This document shows, one piece after another, positions 1 to 8,050 of a DNA stretch of 64,000 bases (position 1 is the first letter of the stretch; every line of letters starts with the position of its first letter). Both the position numbers and the translations under genes were made by a program. The notes under the pieces were generated by a model. That model worked only from the letters and a program-made list of their open reading frames with translations, had not been told where the DNA came from and made no database searches. Source of the DNA: Kalymmatonema hyalinum WJT4-NPBG1 (lineage in GTDB: Bacteria > Cyanobacteriota > Cyanobacteriia > Cyanobacteriales > Nostocaceae); contig JAHHIB010000013.1 of assembly GCA_019359075.1 (NCBI GenBank), positions 1 to 64,000 on the forward strand, written 5' to 3'.

Positions 1-134
1 TTCGCATCTGTAGGTAGGAACTTGAACACTTGCCAATAACGTAGTACACGAGGTACTTAGTCGGGTCAACTACTGTCCTTGGACTTAGGCTAGAAGCCCA
101 GCGTCTTTAGACCTGGGTTGTTGACTGAGCAGGA
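1..134 (+). mobile_element. Right-end relic of an IS200/IS605-type (tnpB) element
   Basis: The hairpin AGCCCAG...CTGGGTT at about 91-119 is preceded by a 'ggctagaagccc' stretch and followed by GTTGAC. This has the same layout as the tnpB right end at 4948-4987 of this window (gactggaagcccc, hairpin, AGTTCAC). It is read as the last part of an omega-RNA/right end whose tnpB lies outside the window or is lost. No coding frame here could be tied to TnpB, so the call rests on structural similarity only. Confidence 0.45.
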
Positions 135-507
135 GGGCATTCTCTTTTTTAGCGGTGTAGCGCCTGAGTGTGAACTTATATTAATTAGTATAACAAAATA
201 TTTACAAAGTTGAGACGATGGCAGATCAATGCCAAGATACGTCCTGCGCGACTGATACCCAAAATTTCCTGTTCGGAAAAACCAAGCTCGCTCAAGTCAT
301 CTCCTCGTAGAAGCGGAAGCGTAGATTTTGATGACATTGCTAAAAGCACGCGGATCACGACACAACGCACTGCACTCTGTTACAATACAGAACTGCGGGA
401 TTCGCTCTCAGTCTTGGCGCTTACTGCCGATCTAGCCCTTCAAACCATCCGTCCGCCTAAGACTGATGCCGCCACTGGCGACAGGCCGATGTTATTTCTG
501 GAGTTTT

Positions 508-1854
508 ATGTCTTTTTCTACTCTCGGCTTGTCCAATGAAATTATCCGTGCCGTCACCGAGCGAGGGTACACCGAACCCACGCCAATCCAGATGCAGGCG
601 ATACCTGCGGTATTGTCGGGTGGTGATCTGCTAGCTGGTGCCCAAACCGGTACTGGAAAGACTGCCAGCTTCACCCTGCCGCTCCTGCATCGGTTGTCGG
701 CCGACAAGAGCGTTAAAGGCACTTCTAATGAATGCCCGCCGATCCGGGCGCTGATTCTCACCCCGACTCGTGAACTCGCCGCACAGGTGGAGGAAAGCGT
801 GCGCGAGTACGGCAAGTACCTGAAGCTGAGCTCAATGGTAATGTTCGGCGGGGTCAGCATTAGTCAGCAAAAACGGCGTTTGAAGAGCCGCGTGGATATT
901 CTGGTCGCTACCCCAGGACGACTGCTAGACCACGTGCAGCAGGGCACAGTGAACCTGTCGCACATTGAGGTGTTAGTGTTGGATGAAGCTGATCGAATGC
1001 TAGACATGGGCTTTATTCATGATATCCGCCGCATTCTCTCGCTTCTGCCCAAACAGCGACAGAACTTGCTATTCTTCGCCACCTTCTCGGACAAAATCAA
1101 GGCACTCGCCGCCAGGCTACTCAATCACCCGACGATGATCGAGGTGGCACGCCGCAACGTTACCGCCGACACGGTGGCACAGAAAGTTTACCAGGTAGAC
1201 CGTGACAAGAAGCGCCAATTACTTGCTCACCTGATTCGGGAAGAAAATTGGTACCAAGTGCTAGTGTTCACTCGCACTAAGTATGGCGCTGACCGTCTGG
1301 TTAAGCAATTAATCGAGAACCGCATTCAAGCACTGGCCATCCACGGTAACAAGAGCCAGTCGGCGCGTACCCACGCTCTAGGAAAGTTCAAGAACGGCAG
1401 CCTACAGGTACTGGTTGCAACCGACATTGCGGCGCGGGGTCTCGACATCAGCGAACTGCCTCATGTGGTCAACTTCGATCTGCCCAATGTACCGGAGGAT
1501 TATGTTCATCGTATTGGTCGCACTGGTCGTGCTGGCGCGTCAGGTGAAGCCGTATCGCTGGTGTCCGTCGATGAATACCCGTTGTTGGCAAATATCGAAA
1601 AACTGATTGAACAGCGGTTGCCATTAGAAGTGGTCGCTGGCTTTGGAGCCAACGCCCACACCAACCCCGAACCAATCCCAAATGGACACCAACAAAAACC
1701 CAGAACCGGACGCCACAAGCGTCCGGCTCCCTCTACTGCTAAACCGTCACCAGAGACAGTGGCTAAAAAATCGGCAGCGCGAACCGTGGCAGGTGGCAAC
1801 AAGTCCGGTGGTCGTTCGTCCGCATCGCGCCGTTCCGCTAAACGCGATCGCTGA
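508..1854 (+). CDS. RhlE-like DEAD-box ATP-dependent RNA helicase
   Basis: ATP-dependent RNA unwinding helicase, cytoplasmic. From the chosen ATG the 448-residue protein shows the DEAD-box motifs in order: Q motif (GYTEPTPIQ), motif I (AQTGTGKT), Ia (PTRELAAQ), Ib (TPGRLLD), II (DEAD), III as FATF (usually SAT), then IV-VI in the second RecA domain ending in [11 protein letters not shown] basic Ser/Arg/Lys-rich tail of about 60 residues follows, typical of RNA-binding extensions. An ATG at 466 is in frame, but the one at 508 follows CTGGAG and begins directly at the family N-terminus (MSFSTLGLS). The leader is long. Cyanobacterial helicases of this type are often cold- or redox-induced (family knowledge; not shown here). 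The neighbouring IF-3 paralogue fits a translation/RNA-structure theme. Confidence 0.93.
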   Translation: MSFSTLGLSNEIIRAVTERGYTEPTPIQMQAIPAVLSGGDLLAGAQTGTGKTASFTLPLLHRLSADKSVKGTSNECPPIRALILTPTRELAAQVEESVREYGKYLKLSSMVMFGGVSISQQKRRLKSRVDILVATPGRLLDHVQQGTVNLSHIEVLVLDEADRMLDMGFIHDIRRILSLLPKQRQNLLFFATFSDKIKALAARLLNHPTMIEVARRNVTADTVAQKVYQVDRDKKRQLLAHLIREENWYQVLVFTRTKYGADRLVKQLIENRIQALAIHGNKSQSARTHALGKFKNGSLQVLVATDIAARGLDISELPHVVNFDLPNVPEDYVHRIGRTGRAGASGEAVSLVSVDEYPLLANIEKLIEQRLPLEVVAGFGANAHTNPEPIPNGHQQKPRTGRHKRPAPSTAKPSPETVAKKSAARTVAGGNKSGGRSSASRRSAKRDR

Positions 1855-1873
1855 TCCATTAGTATGAGCCAAT

Positions 1874-1898
1874 GAGCTAATTGCTTTTGAGTTAGCTC
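1874..1898 (+). terminator. Hairpin after the helicase gene
   Basis: Perfect 7-bp stem GAGCTAA/TTAGCTC with an 11-nt loop, 20 nt downstream of the helicase stop. No U-run follows, so it may be a processing or weak termination structure rather than a classical terminator. Confidence 0.35.
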
Positions 1899-2282
1899 TA
1901 GCCGAAACGCCTAGTTCGCGGATAAGGTTTTTTATCTTTGAATGTTTGGTTTGTAGCATATTTATACACACTACTTGATACACAACTGTTCCCGATAAAC
2001 TTAACTTCTCTAAGTGTGAGATTGATAACAAATCTTTGTGAAATTAATCACCGAGGTTTTTGACTTTCAGTAGATCACAAACTTTCGGATATATGAATTC
2101 ATTTATGTACATGGGCATATTGACAAAATGTACATACTTTTAAGTTGTTATAAATGGTATTAAGCAGGTAAGTACTATGACTTAAAAAGTAATATTTGAT
2201 ACTGCTGGGCATTTTCATGCGAACATTGTATGATTAAGTTAGTACTACTTGCACCCGCCAAGTATTAAACAATTGAACAATT
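1899..2282 (+). promoter_or_regulatory. Long AT-rich leader region of the IF-3 paralogue
   Basis: About 380 nt without a credible gene lie between the helicase and the IF-3-like gene. The stretch is AT-rich and holds several TATAAT-like and TTGACA-like words (for example near 2120-2160), but none could be assigned with confidence. A regulated 5' UTR is possible in view of the unusual start codon downstream. Confidence 0.3.
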
Positions 2283-2296
2283 GAGAGGAAAACATT
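2283..2296 (+). promoter_or_regulatory. Shine-Dalgarno GAGAGG with AUU start codon
   Basis: GAGAGG at 2283-2288 is followed five bases later by ATT at 2294-2296. That is good Shine-Dalgarno spacing for an AUU start in the IF-3 reading frame. The frame is closed upstream by TGA at 2282-2284, and no ATG occurs before the conserved N-terminal domain. AUU initiation is the known autocontrol device of infC in enterobacteria. Confidence 0.6.
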
Positions 2297-2785
2297 ATCG
2301 CAGTCCAAAATCAACTAATTAATTCGCAAATCAAGTCACGTCAAGTCTTCTTGATTGATCATGAAAGTAACAATCGTGGTCTGATGGATACATCTGAGGC
2401 TCTACAGATAGCACAGAGCGTAGAGCTTGACCTAGTTGTAGTCTCCGAAGGCAAAGACGCTCCAGTAGCGAAGATTCTCAACTACGGCAAGCTTCAGTAC
2501 CAAAAGAAAAAGCGTCAGGCACAGAGCGCTAGACCGACAGTCAAGGAAGTTCGGCTCCGTCCCAACGTGGGTGTAGCTGATTACAACCAACGCATCGAGC
2601 AAGCAATTGGCTGGTTGAGTAAAGGGGATTCAGTGAAGTTTTCTATTCGTTTACGAGGTCGAGAAAATCAATATCGTGAGCAAGCTGGAGAACTGTTAGA
2701 GCGCGTTGTAACTGCTCTGGGCAAAGTAGGTAAAGTCCACTCGCTTGATAAACGCTCACTGATTGCTCAAGTTATTCCTGCCTAA
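2294..2785 (+). CDS. Translation initiation factor IF-3 paralogue (divergent), probable AUU start
   Basis: IF-3-type protein that would bind the 30S subunit and monitor initiator-tRNA/start-codon pairing. Starting at ATT 2294 gives 163 residues: a short N-terminal tail, the IF-3 N domain (INSQI...VFLIDHE...GLMDTSEAL), the linker (ILNYGKLQYQKKK) and the C domain (VKEVRLRPNVGVADYNQRIEQA, then the RGREN motif). Starting at TTG 2351 would delete the first strand of the N domain. The sequence is clearly more divergent than the standard cyanobacterial IF-3 (which has 'INERIRFP' and 'RIMDYGKYKFEQEK'), so I read it as a second, paralogous IF-3. It stands alone, without the rpmI-rplT partners of classical infC operons, and lies downstream of the RNA helicase. 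Confidence 0.85.
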   Translation: MIAVQNQLINSQIKSRQVFLIDHESNNRGLMDTSEALQIAQSVELDLVVVSEGKDAPVAKILNYGKLQYQKKKRQAQSARPTVKEVRLRPNVGVADYNQRIEQAIGWLSKGDSVKFSIRLRGRENQYREQAGELLERVVTALGKVGKVHSLDKRSLIAQVIPA

Positions 2786-2874
2786 ATTAATTTTCCAAAA
2801 TATCTGATGAACTCAAAGAGCCAGAGGAATGCCCATACGCACTGGCTACTGGGATTCTTCTGTGTGCTCTGACT

Positions 2875-2932
2875 GTGGTGCGGGTTTGGTTCGTTGGGCG
2901 TTGAGGGATTTTTCTATAAATCCCCGCACCAC
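2875..2932 (+). other. Strong nested hairpin in the gap after the IF-3 gene
   Basis: A perfect 10-bp stem (GTGGTGCGGG at 2875-2884 with CCCGCACCAC at 2923-2932) encloses a second stem (GGGATTT 2905-2911 with AAATCCC 2918-2924) that overlaps it by two bases, so the two could compete. Function unknown; it could belong to a dispersed repeat or a small RNA. Confidence 0.35.
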
Positions 2933-3083
2933 TGCCGCCCCAATGCCGTATCCTTACTGAATAGATTTGAATAAGATTGGGTAGATTTGAGCAGGTTTAG
3001 CCCAACCCCTGAACCCATGTATGGAATGGGAGTAATGTTCAGGCGTGGCTAGAGCAGTCGTATAAATGTGCGCCAAAAACGAG

Positions 3084-3114
3084 ACCCGCAACTACTGAGA
3101 GTTGACGGGTTTTT
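3084..3114 (+). terminator. Terminator-like hairpin with U-run
   Basis: ACCCG-C-AACT pairs with AGTT-GA-CGGGT and is followed by a run of T. It looks like a rho-independent terminator for a transcript arriving from the left, either the IF-3 gene or a small RNA covering the 2875-2932 hairpin. Confidence 0.45.
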
Positions 3115-3131
3115 AACAATCCGCCGTAATT

Positions 3132-3155
3132 CCCCATCCCTCTTACAGGGTGGGG
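3132..3155. repeat. Imperfect CCCCATCCCT / AGGGTGGGG hairpin
   Basis: The stem has one bulged base and resembles the hairpins at IS200/IS605-type element ends (compare the CCCCACCCT hairpin at 4952-4981). Possibly a relic of the tnpB element whose 3' part lies at 4418-4990. Confidence 0.3.
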
Positions 3156-3166
3156 ATGTAAGACGG

Positions 3167-3240
3167 GTCAAAAATAAAACGCCCTTAAACCGATGTTTTG
3201 TGTAAACAAAACCAGGGAAAAGGGTAATTTTATTTTTGAC
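3167..3240. repeat. 74-bp palindromic mini-element
   Basis: The ends are perfect 13-bp inverted repeats (GTCAAAAATAAAA / TTTTATTTTTGAC). A further CCCTT/AAGGG pair follows inward, and at the centre there is a perfect hairpin GTTTTGT-GTAA-ACAAAAC. The whole unit can fold into one long cruciform. It resembles a tiny MITE or REP-like element and abuts the IS630 copy. Confidence 0.5.
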
Positions 3241-3252
3241 AATCTCCGAGTC

Positions 3253-4414
3253 ATATTATGTCCGGTAGCACAACCATAATAAAATGGACAAGTATGCATT
3301 CGGAAACAAGCATCTACCGTAGCAATGCCAAAGCGTATTAGTATAGAGTCACATCTATCGTTAACAGAATTAGAACAACGTTACCGTCAGGCAAAAGACC
3401 CTGTGGACAGAAGTCATTACCAAATTATTTGGTTATTAGCATCTGGTAGAAGTAGTCAAGAAGTTTCAGAGATAACTGGTTATAGTCGCAGTTGGATTTA
3501 CGAACTAGTCTGGGGATATAACCGTATTGGTCCGGAGTCACTTGGGGATAAAAGGCATGAACATCTGGGTGCCGAGACACTTTTGAATGATATACAACAA
3601 GCACAACTATGGCAGGCACTGCAATCACCTCCTGTTGAAGGTGGACTTTGGAATGGACAAAAAGTTGCAAATTGGATGAGTGAATTACTAGGACATCGAG
3701 TTAATAGACAACGAGGATGGGAGTATTTAAAAGCAATGAAACTACGCTTAAGAGTACCTCGACCCTCTCATGAAGAAGCAGACTTTGTAGAACAGGAAGA
3801 ATGGAAAAAAAAACTCGTAGCTCAGGTAACTCAAGTTCAAAAAAAGCATCCCAAGGCCGACGTAGAAGTTTGGACAATGGATGAACATAGAGTTGGACTT
3901 AAACCAATAATTAGAAGAATTTGGGTAGACGAATGGACAGTACCTGTAGCGAATGTGAATTGGCGATTCAAATGGTTGTGGTTATATGGTTTTGTTCATC
4001 CACAGTCTGGAGAAACATACTGGTGGATTTTACCTTTCGTTAATACCCAAATATTCAATCAAGTCTTAGCTGATTTTGCTCAACATTTTGGTGTTGGAGA
4101 AAACAAACAAGTTATATTGACCTTGGATCAAGCAGGATGGCATACCACTGAAAAACTTGATGTCCCACCGGGTATTCATCTGATTGAGATGCCATCTCAT
4201 TCTCCAGAACTTCAACCAGCGGAGAGACTTTGGCCAGTGACAAACGAACAAGACAGCTAACCGAACATTTGAGAATCTAGATGAATTAGAGGAACTTTTA
4301 TTTCATCGTTGTAAACAATTGCTCCAACAACAAGATTTAGTTCGAGGTTTGACAAACTTCCACTGGTGGCCTCAGGTGGTGGCTTAATTATGGGTAAGCT
4401 ACCGGACATGATAT
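3253..4414 (+). mobile_element. IS630-family insertion sequence (inactivated)
   Basis: About 1.16 kb. The terminal inverted repeats match at 16 of 17 positions: ATATTATGTCCGGTAGC at 3253-3269 and the complement of GCTACCGGACATGATAT at 4398-4414. TA dinucleotides lie at both ends, as expected for the TA target of this family. It carries one transposase gene with a late frameshift and lies directly against a tnpB fragment on its right. Confidence 0.75.
3325..4387 (+). pseudogene. IS630-family transposase, frameshifted near the C-terminus
   Basis: DDE transposase for cut-and-paste movement. The first frame (3325-4260) encodes an N-terminal helix-turn-helix part (SSQEVSEITGYSRSWIY), an RNase-H-like core with acidic residues in 'VWTMDEHRVG' and 'LTLDQAGWH', and the final Glu in 'LQPAERLWP'. 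It then runs into TAA. The expected ending (TANRTFENLDELEELLFHRC ...) continues in the +1 frame from about 4247 to TAA at 4385-4387. One extra or two missing bases explain this. Programmed frameshifting occurs in some IS630 elements, but so late in the gene, and without a slippery run that I can see, mutation is more likely. Confidence 0.75.
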
Positions 4415-4417
4415 AAC

Positions 4418-4984
4418 ACTAGATATAAGTACACAAAAATAGTTGCCAAAGTGTACGAACGTATAAGTAATACTCGTCAAGATTTTCTACATAAGCTATC
4501 AACAAAGCTCGTCAACGAAAACCAAGTTGTCGTAGTAGAGAATCTTCATGTCAAGGGCATGGTGAGCGCTTCGCGCACGCTACGCGAACGTAATCACAAT
4601 ATGTCGCGATCAATATCTGATGCAGGATGGGGAAGTTTCACTAACTTCTTAGCCTATAAACTAAAACGCAAAGGTGGGAAGTTGGTTGAGATTGACAGAT
4701 GGTTCCCTAGTTCCAAGCTTTGCTCTAATTGCTACCACCAAGTTGATGAAATGTCATTGGATGTGCGGGAATGGACTTGCCCCCACTGTGGTACTCATCA
4801 TGACAGGGATGGAAACGCTGCAACGAATATTAGAGCAGAAGGCATCAGAATGCTAAAGACGGATGGGACAGCCGTCTCTGCCAGTGGAGGGGAGGTAAGA
4901 CCAAGGGGTGGACGTAAGTCCAATCTGAGGCACTCCCCCGTGAGACTGGAAGCCCCACCCTCAGGCTCTGCCAGGGTGGGGTAG
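4418..4984 (+). pseudogene. TnpB-family RNA-guided nuclease, C-terminal half only
   Basis: The reading frame is open from just after the IS630 end and continues through the RuvC-II motif (VVVVENLHVKG), the zinc ribbon (CSNC...CPHC) and the RuvC-III motif (HHDRDGNAATNI). The N-terminal half, including the first RuvC aspartate, is missing on the other side of IS630, so the protein cannot be a working nuclease. A 27-bp in-frame insertion (about 4564-4590, coding ASRTLRER-like residues) splits the normally continuous 'VKGMV-RNHN' segment. The last codons run into the structured right end. Sequence left of IS630 does not match TnpB. Confidence 0.8.
4564..4590. repeat. Short palindromic dispersed repeat inserted in frame in tnpB
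   Basis: GCGCTTCGCGCACGCTACGC-type sequence, rich in CGCG and TTCG. It is related to the copies at 19061-19110 and 39364-39411. Here its length is a multiple of three and it keeps the tnpB frame open. Confidence 0.5.
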
Positions 4985-4990
4985 TTCACT
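4870..4990 (+). ncRNA. Omega-RNA scaffold / right end of the tnpB element
   Basis: The 3' end of tnpB and the following 6 nt form the structured right end typical of IS200/IS605 elements: a G-rich segment, a GACGTAAGTCC-like mini-hairpin near 4911, then a hairpin with CCCCACCCT (4952-4960) and AGGGTGGGG (4973-4981) followed by TAGTTCAC. In active elements this region gives the guide RNA; here tnpB is truncated, so only the RNA part and the right end may persist. The boundaries are estimates. Confidence 0.45.
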
Positions 4991-5113
4991 TATTGGAACT
5001 AACCTTCTAGACGCCAAAGTGGTTAGTCTAACTTATGCACTTTTTAGAGAAAAAAGGGGCATGATATGCCAATACAGTTCAGTTAAGGATTTTTCGTGGA
5101 ATTCGCGTTCTTT

Positions 5114-5143
5114 GTAGAGACGCGCTGTTTGAAGCGTCTCTAC
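5114..5143. repeat. GTAGAGACGC palindromic dispersed repeat
   Basis: Perfect 10-bp inverted repeat GTAGAGACGC/GCGTCTCTAC around a 10-nt loop. Related copies are at 63806-63833 and, half-size, inside the ABC-F gene at about 25568-25592. The rest of 4991-5463 shows no gene that I can support. Confidence 0.6.
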
Positions 5144-5381
5144 ATTGTCTTGCTGATAAGGGTTCTGGTCTTATCACCAAGCGTATTGCATGATATGCAA
5201 TTCAAAATTCGCTCATTCAAAGTATGCTCTGCACGCACTTTACAAAATGAAGAAATCCAGTACTAGCAAGTAGTCTAGCCCTTAGCAGTATGCACTTGTT
5301 TTGGCGCGACAACTTAGGAAGAACGCAGCTCACACCACTCGTGTCGCTTGTGGTTGCCGCCTCAAAGAAGCAGACTGGGAA

Positions 5382-5423
5382 AACTGCATAAGTTGAAAAC
5401 GCTGGCATTTACATATTTAATGC
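5382..5423 (+). repeat. Dispersed ~42-nt repeat, copy 1 (AACTGCATAAGTTGAAA...)
   Basis: It resembles 17611-17652 over its length, and the first 18 nt also match 14819-14836 (GAACTGTATAAGTTGAAA). The copies lie at the left edge, within, and near the right part of the CHAT gene island. Origin unknown; they may be ends of a lost insertion sequence. Confidence 0.4.
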
Positions 5424-5463
5424 AACTATATGAGATTGGTTATTCTGGGGCGAGGCAGTCACT

Positions 5464-6933
5464 ATGGATGTATCACCAAGATACTGGAAAATTTGCCGAA
5501 TCAGTGCCAGTCAAAGAGTAGGATACGAATACAGTTCCGTACCTCTGGCACACGAGTTCTTAAACAAACAAATTCGCCATCTTGCTCCTAAAGACACGCA
5601 AGCTGTTCTGTTATCGTATTTTCTCGCTAAAAATTCTGCTGTTGATGCCATAACTCCCGCTCATGCGGGACTTTGTTTGCGCTGCTATGTTTCTGAACCC
5701 ATCCTGAGAGCTTGTCAAAAAATTGACAGCCTATTCAGTGGTGAAAAGCAGTTTACCTACCAGCATTTGCTGTCTTATGTCCTCGATGACGATGGGCAAA
5801 CTCTCGTGACCATAGATCGGGATGGCAAAACTCAACTGATTGTAGATAACAATGGTGCAACTAAGACAACTGCTTACAAATTCTTTTCTGTCAAAATTTT
5901 GCAAACATTTAATGCCGATTCTGACTCTAGTATGAGCTTAGACAATTGGGCATACTTGCAAACCAGACAAAACCCCGAACTCAAAGATTATTTATCAGAA
6001 TTTGGATTTAAACATCTTAGCGATTGGGCGCTTCTCAATAGAGTTAGACCAAAACAACTCGAACGTTTATCAAAGCGCGATCGCCACCTTGTAGAAGTGT
6101 TTCATGCTGTCTATCGCCGTGACAGACTTCAACAAAATTCCAAGGGAGGAAAAAAATGTCCAGATCCATCAAGCACTCAACAGCAAGAAATGCTCAACGG
6201 CTTGCGAAAAAGAGATGTCATTATCAACTCTACAGTGGAGTTGATGAATGAACTCAAACAGGTAGTCACCCAGCTCAGACACTATGATATCTGGAGTTAT
6301 AGAGAACCTTTGGAAATCCAAGATCCTGAGACTGGAAGTTATAGCTTTAGAGTAGATTTACCGGCTGACAACCTCAATGAGGTTGATGTAGAACAGCAGG
6401 AGATGTTGGATTTCTTACATGAGCAACTTAGCTTAGCTTTGACTAGTGCGATAGAACAAGAAATACGCGATCGCATTGCTACCTTGACAAAAAGCAAAAA
6501 GTATGGATGCTTTGCTCAACAATTTATTCCTGGTTTGCAGCTCTACTACTGCGAGAATTTATCTCTTAAGGATATTGCTCCTAAGTTGGGAATGACAAGT
6601 TGGGATCAAGCTAGACGGATATTGAATCCTGGCGATCTCCTCAGCAAGGTACGCACTCTCACAGTCAAACAAATTCTTGACAACCTTCTTAAGAAGGCTG
6701 TTGAAAAGGGTTTGACCAAAATGCCCCCTGAACCAGACTATCTTAAAACATTGGCTGAATATATAGAAGCTTTTGCTGACGAGCAAATCTTTCAAGAAGC
6801 AGCAGAAGAAATCAGAGCTGGGAAGAGCCGTTCAATGGATAGTGCATATGCTCAACAACTTCGCAAATATTTAGAACAACAGACACACGACAAACACATA
6901 CATCCCCAAACCCTCCTTTTGAAGCGAGGCTAA
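5464..6933 (+). CDS. Cyanobacterial sigma/HTH-like protein, first gene of a CHAT operon
   Basis: 489 residues with no signal peptide or membrane segment. The N-terminal third (RYWKICRISASQRVGYEYSS...) is a domain I cannot name. The C-terminal third contains a helix-turn-helix reminiscent of sigma region 4 (ENLSLKDIAPKLGMTSWDQARRIL), followed by charged helices. I therefore read it as a putative DNA-binding or RNA-polymerase-associated regulator. It lies 49 nt upstream of the DUF1822 gene, and the three genes up to 10804 look like one operon. From memory this trio (HTH-like protein, DUF1822, TPR-CHAT) recurs in Nostocales, but I know of no established function. The name is an inference from the HTH only. 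Confidence 0.6.
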   Translation: MDVSPRYWKICRISASQRVGYEYSSVPLAHEFLNKQIRHLAPKDTQAVLLSYFLAKNSAVDAITPAHAGLCLRCYVSEPILRACQKIDSLFSGEKQFTYQHLLSYVLDDDGQTLVTIDRDGKTQLIVDNNGATKTTAYKFFSVKILQTFNADSDSSMSLDNWAYLQTRQNPELKDYLSEFGFKHLSDWALLNRVRPKQLERLSKRDRHLVEVFHAVYRRDRLQQNSKGGKKCPDPSSTQQQEMLNGLRKRDVIINSTVELMNELKQVVTQLRHYDIWSYREPLEIQDPETGSYSFRVDLPADNLNEVDVEQQEMLDFLHEQLSLALTSAIEQEIRDRIATLTKSKKYGCFAQQFIPGLQLYYCENLSLKDIAPKLGMTSWDQARRILNPGDLLSKVRTLTVKQILDNLLKKAVEKGLTKMPPEPDYLKTLAEYIEAFADEQIFQEAAEEIRAGKSRSMDSAYAQQLRKYLEQQTHDKHIHPQTLLLKRG

Positions 6934-6982
6934 AGGAATCTTAGACAGAAAACCCATACATATAAATATAAGGAGTACAATA

Positions 6983-8035
6983 ATGCGCCCTTCCTCGGTT
7001 AATTCATCTGATATAAGACTCTTGCTTCCAGAAGTGATTTGGCTAGAACCAGAAGACTTCCATCAGGCAAGAGGTTATAGTCAACTGGTGATCAGTGAAG
7101 CACAACAATGGCAAACCTATCTAAATACATTGGCAATACTTGGCTGTGAAAAATGGTTAAGTACACGCATACTAGATCAACCCATCCATCGAGATACGGA
7201 TGTTATCGAAACTGGTTGTCATCTCAAGGTAGGTGAGTTTAAGATTTGTCCAATTGCTACAGAACACATACTTGATGAAATAGTAAATATCCCAACAGAT
7301 GCCATTGATCAACCAGAATCGGCAGCTCATTTTTATGTTGTCGTTGAGGTGTTAGAAGAGGAAGAACAAGTTATTCTCAGAGGCTTTCTACGTTACGACC
7401 AACTGGTGAATTATCGAAACGAATTGAATTTACAAATTTTACAGGATGGTTATTATCAGCTACCACTGTCTTTATTTGATGCAGAACTCAATCACCTGTT
7501 GTTCTACCACCATTTCTCAGAAGCCTCAGCTATCTCTTTACCTGTAGCCTCAACCCAGTCTGCCGCCGTATCACTTCAAACATATTTACATAATACCAAA
7601 ACCAAATTGAGTCAATGGTTAGAGGGAGTCTTTGAAGAAGGTTGGCAGACGATTGACACGCTGATAAATCCAGAAGCTAATCTAGCTTTAAGTACTAGAA
7701 TTACACACAAAGGTCCCAAAAAAGCCAAACTCATTGACTTGGGAATGCAACTGGGTCATCAAACTGTGGCGCTGCTGGTTAATATCACAGAGGAAACCGA
7801 GGATAAATTGGGTATTTTGATCCAGTTACATCCTACAGGTGGAGAAAGATATTTGCCGCCTTATCTGAATTTGACTTTGCTGTCTAAAGCAGGAAAAACT
7901 CTTCAGCAAGTCACTTCCAGAAGTCAAGATAATTACATTCAACTTAAACCTTTTAAGGGGGAATCAGGAAAACGCTTCAGTGTTGAGGTAAGTTTAGGAG
8001 AGGATCTAAAGGTGAAAGAAGACTTTGAATTATAG
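6983..8035 (+). CDS. DUF1822 family protein
   Basis: 350 residues, cytoplasmic by appearance. The start follows a clear AAGGAG ribosome site. The N-terminus (LLPEVIWLEPEDFHQA) and the central pattern (WQTYLNTLAILGCEKWL, 'ILDEIVNIPTDAID') fit DUF1822, a cyanobacterial family usually encoded directly upstream of CHAT-domain genes. The C-terminal half forms a second, mostly beta-rich region (GHQTVALLVNITEE..., then YLNLTLL). Molecular function unknown. The position, 15 nt before the CHAT gene, suggests a partner or regulator of that peptidase-like protein. Confidence 0.8.
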   Translation: MRPSSVNSSDIRLLLPEVIWLEPEDFHQARGYSQLVISEAQQWQTYLNTLAILGCEKWLSTRILDQPIHRDTDVIETGCHLKVGEFKICPIATEHILDEIVNIPTDAIDQPESAAHFYVVVEVLEEEEQVILRGFLRYDQLVNYRNELNLQILQDGYYQLPLSLFDAELNHLLFYHHFSEASAISLPVASTQSAAVSLQTYLHNTKTKLSQWLEGVFEEGWQTIDTLINPEANLALSTRITHKGPKKAKLIDLGMQLGHQTVALLVNITEETEDKLGILIQLHPTGGERYLPPYLNLTLLSKAGKTLQQVTSRSQDNYIQLKPFKGESGKRFSVEVSLGEDLKVKEDFEL

Positions 8036-8050
8036 TAAAGGGGAAAGAGC

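Noticed and set aside
185-370. 61-codon minus-strand frame upstream of the helicase (LRGDDLSELGFSEQEIL...)
   Set aside because: It vaguely resembles small bacterial domains, but has no clear ribosome site, matches no family I can name, and lies in the probable leader of the helicase gene.
2862-2910. CSDCG zinc-ribbon-like codons in the gap after the IF-3 gene
   Set aside because: It looked like a TnpB zinc ribbon, but the second CxxC and all flanking motifs are missing; the nested hairpin explains the sequence pattern better.
5217-5408. 63-codon minus-strand frame before the CHAT operon
   Set aside because: No homology, no ribosome site, overlaps the dispersed repeat at 5382.
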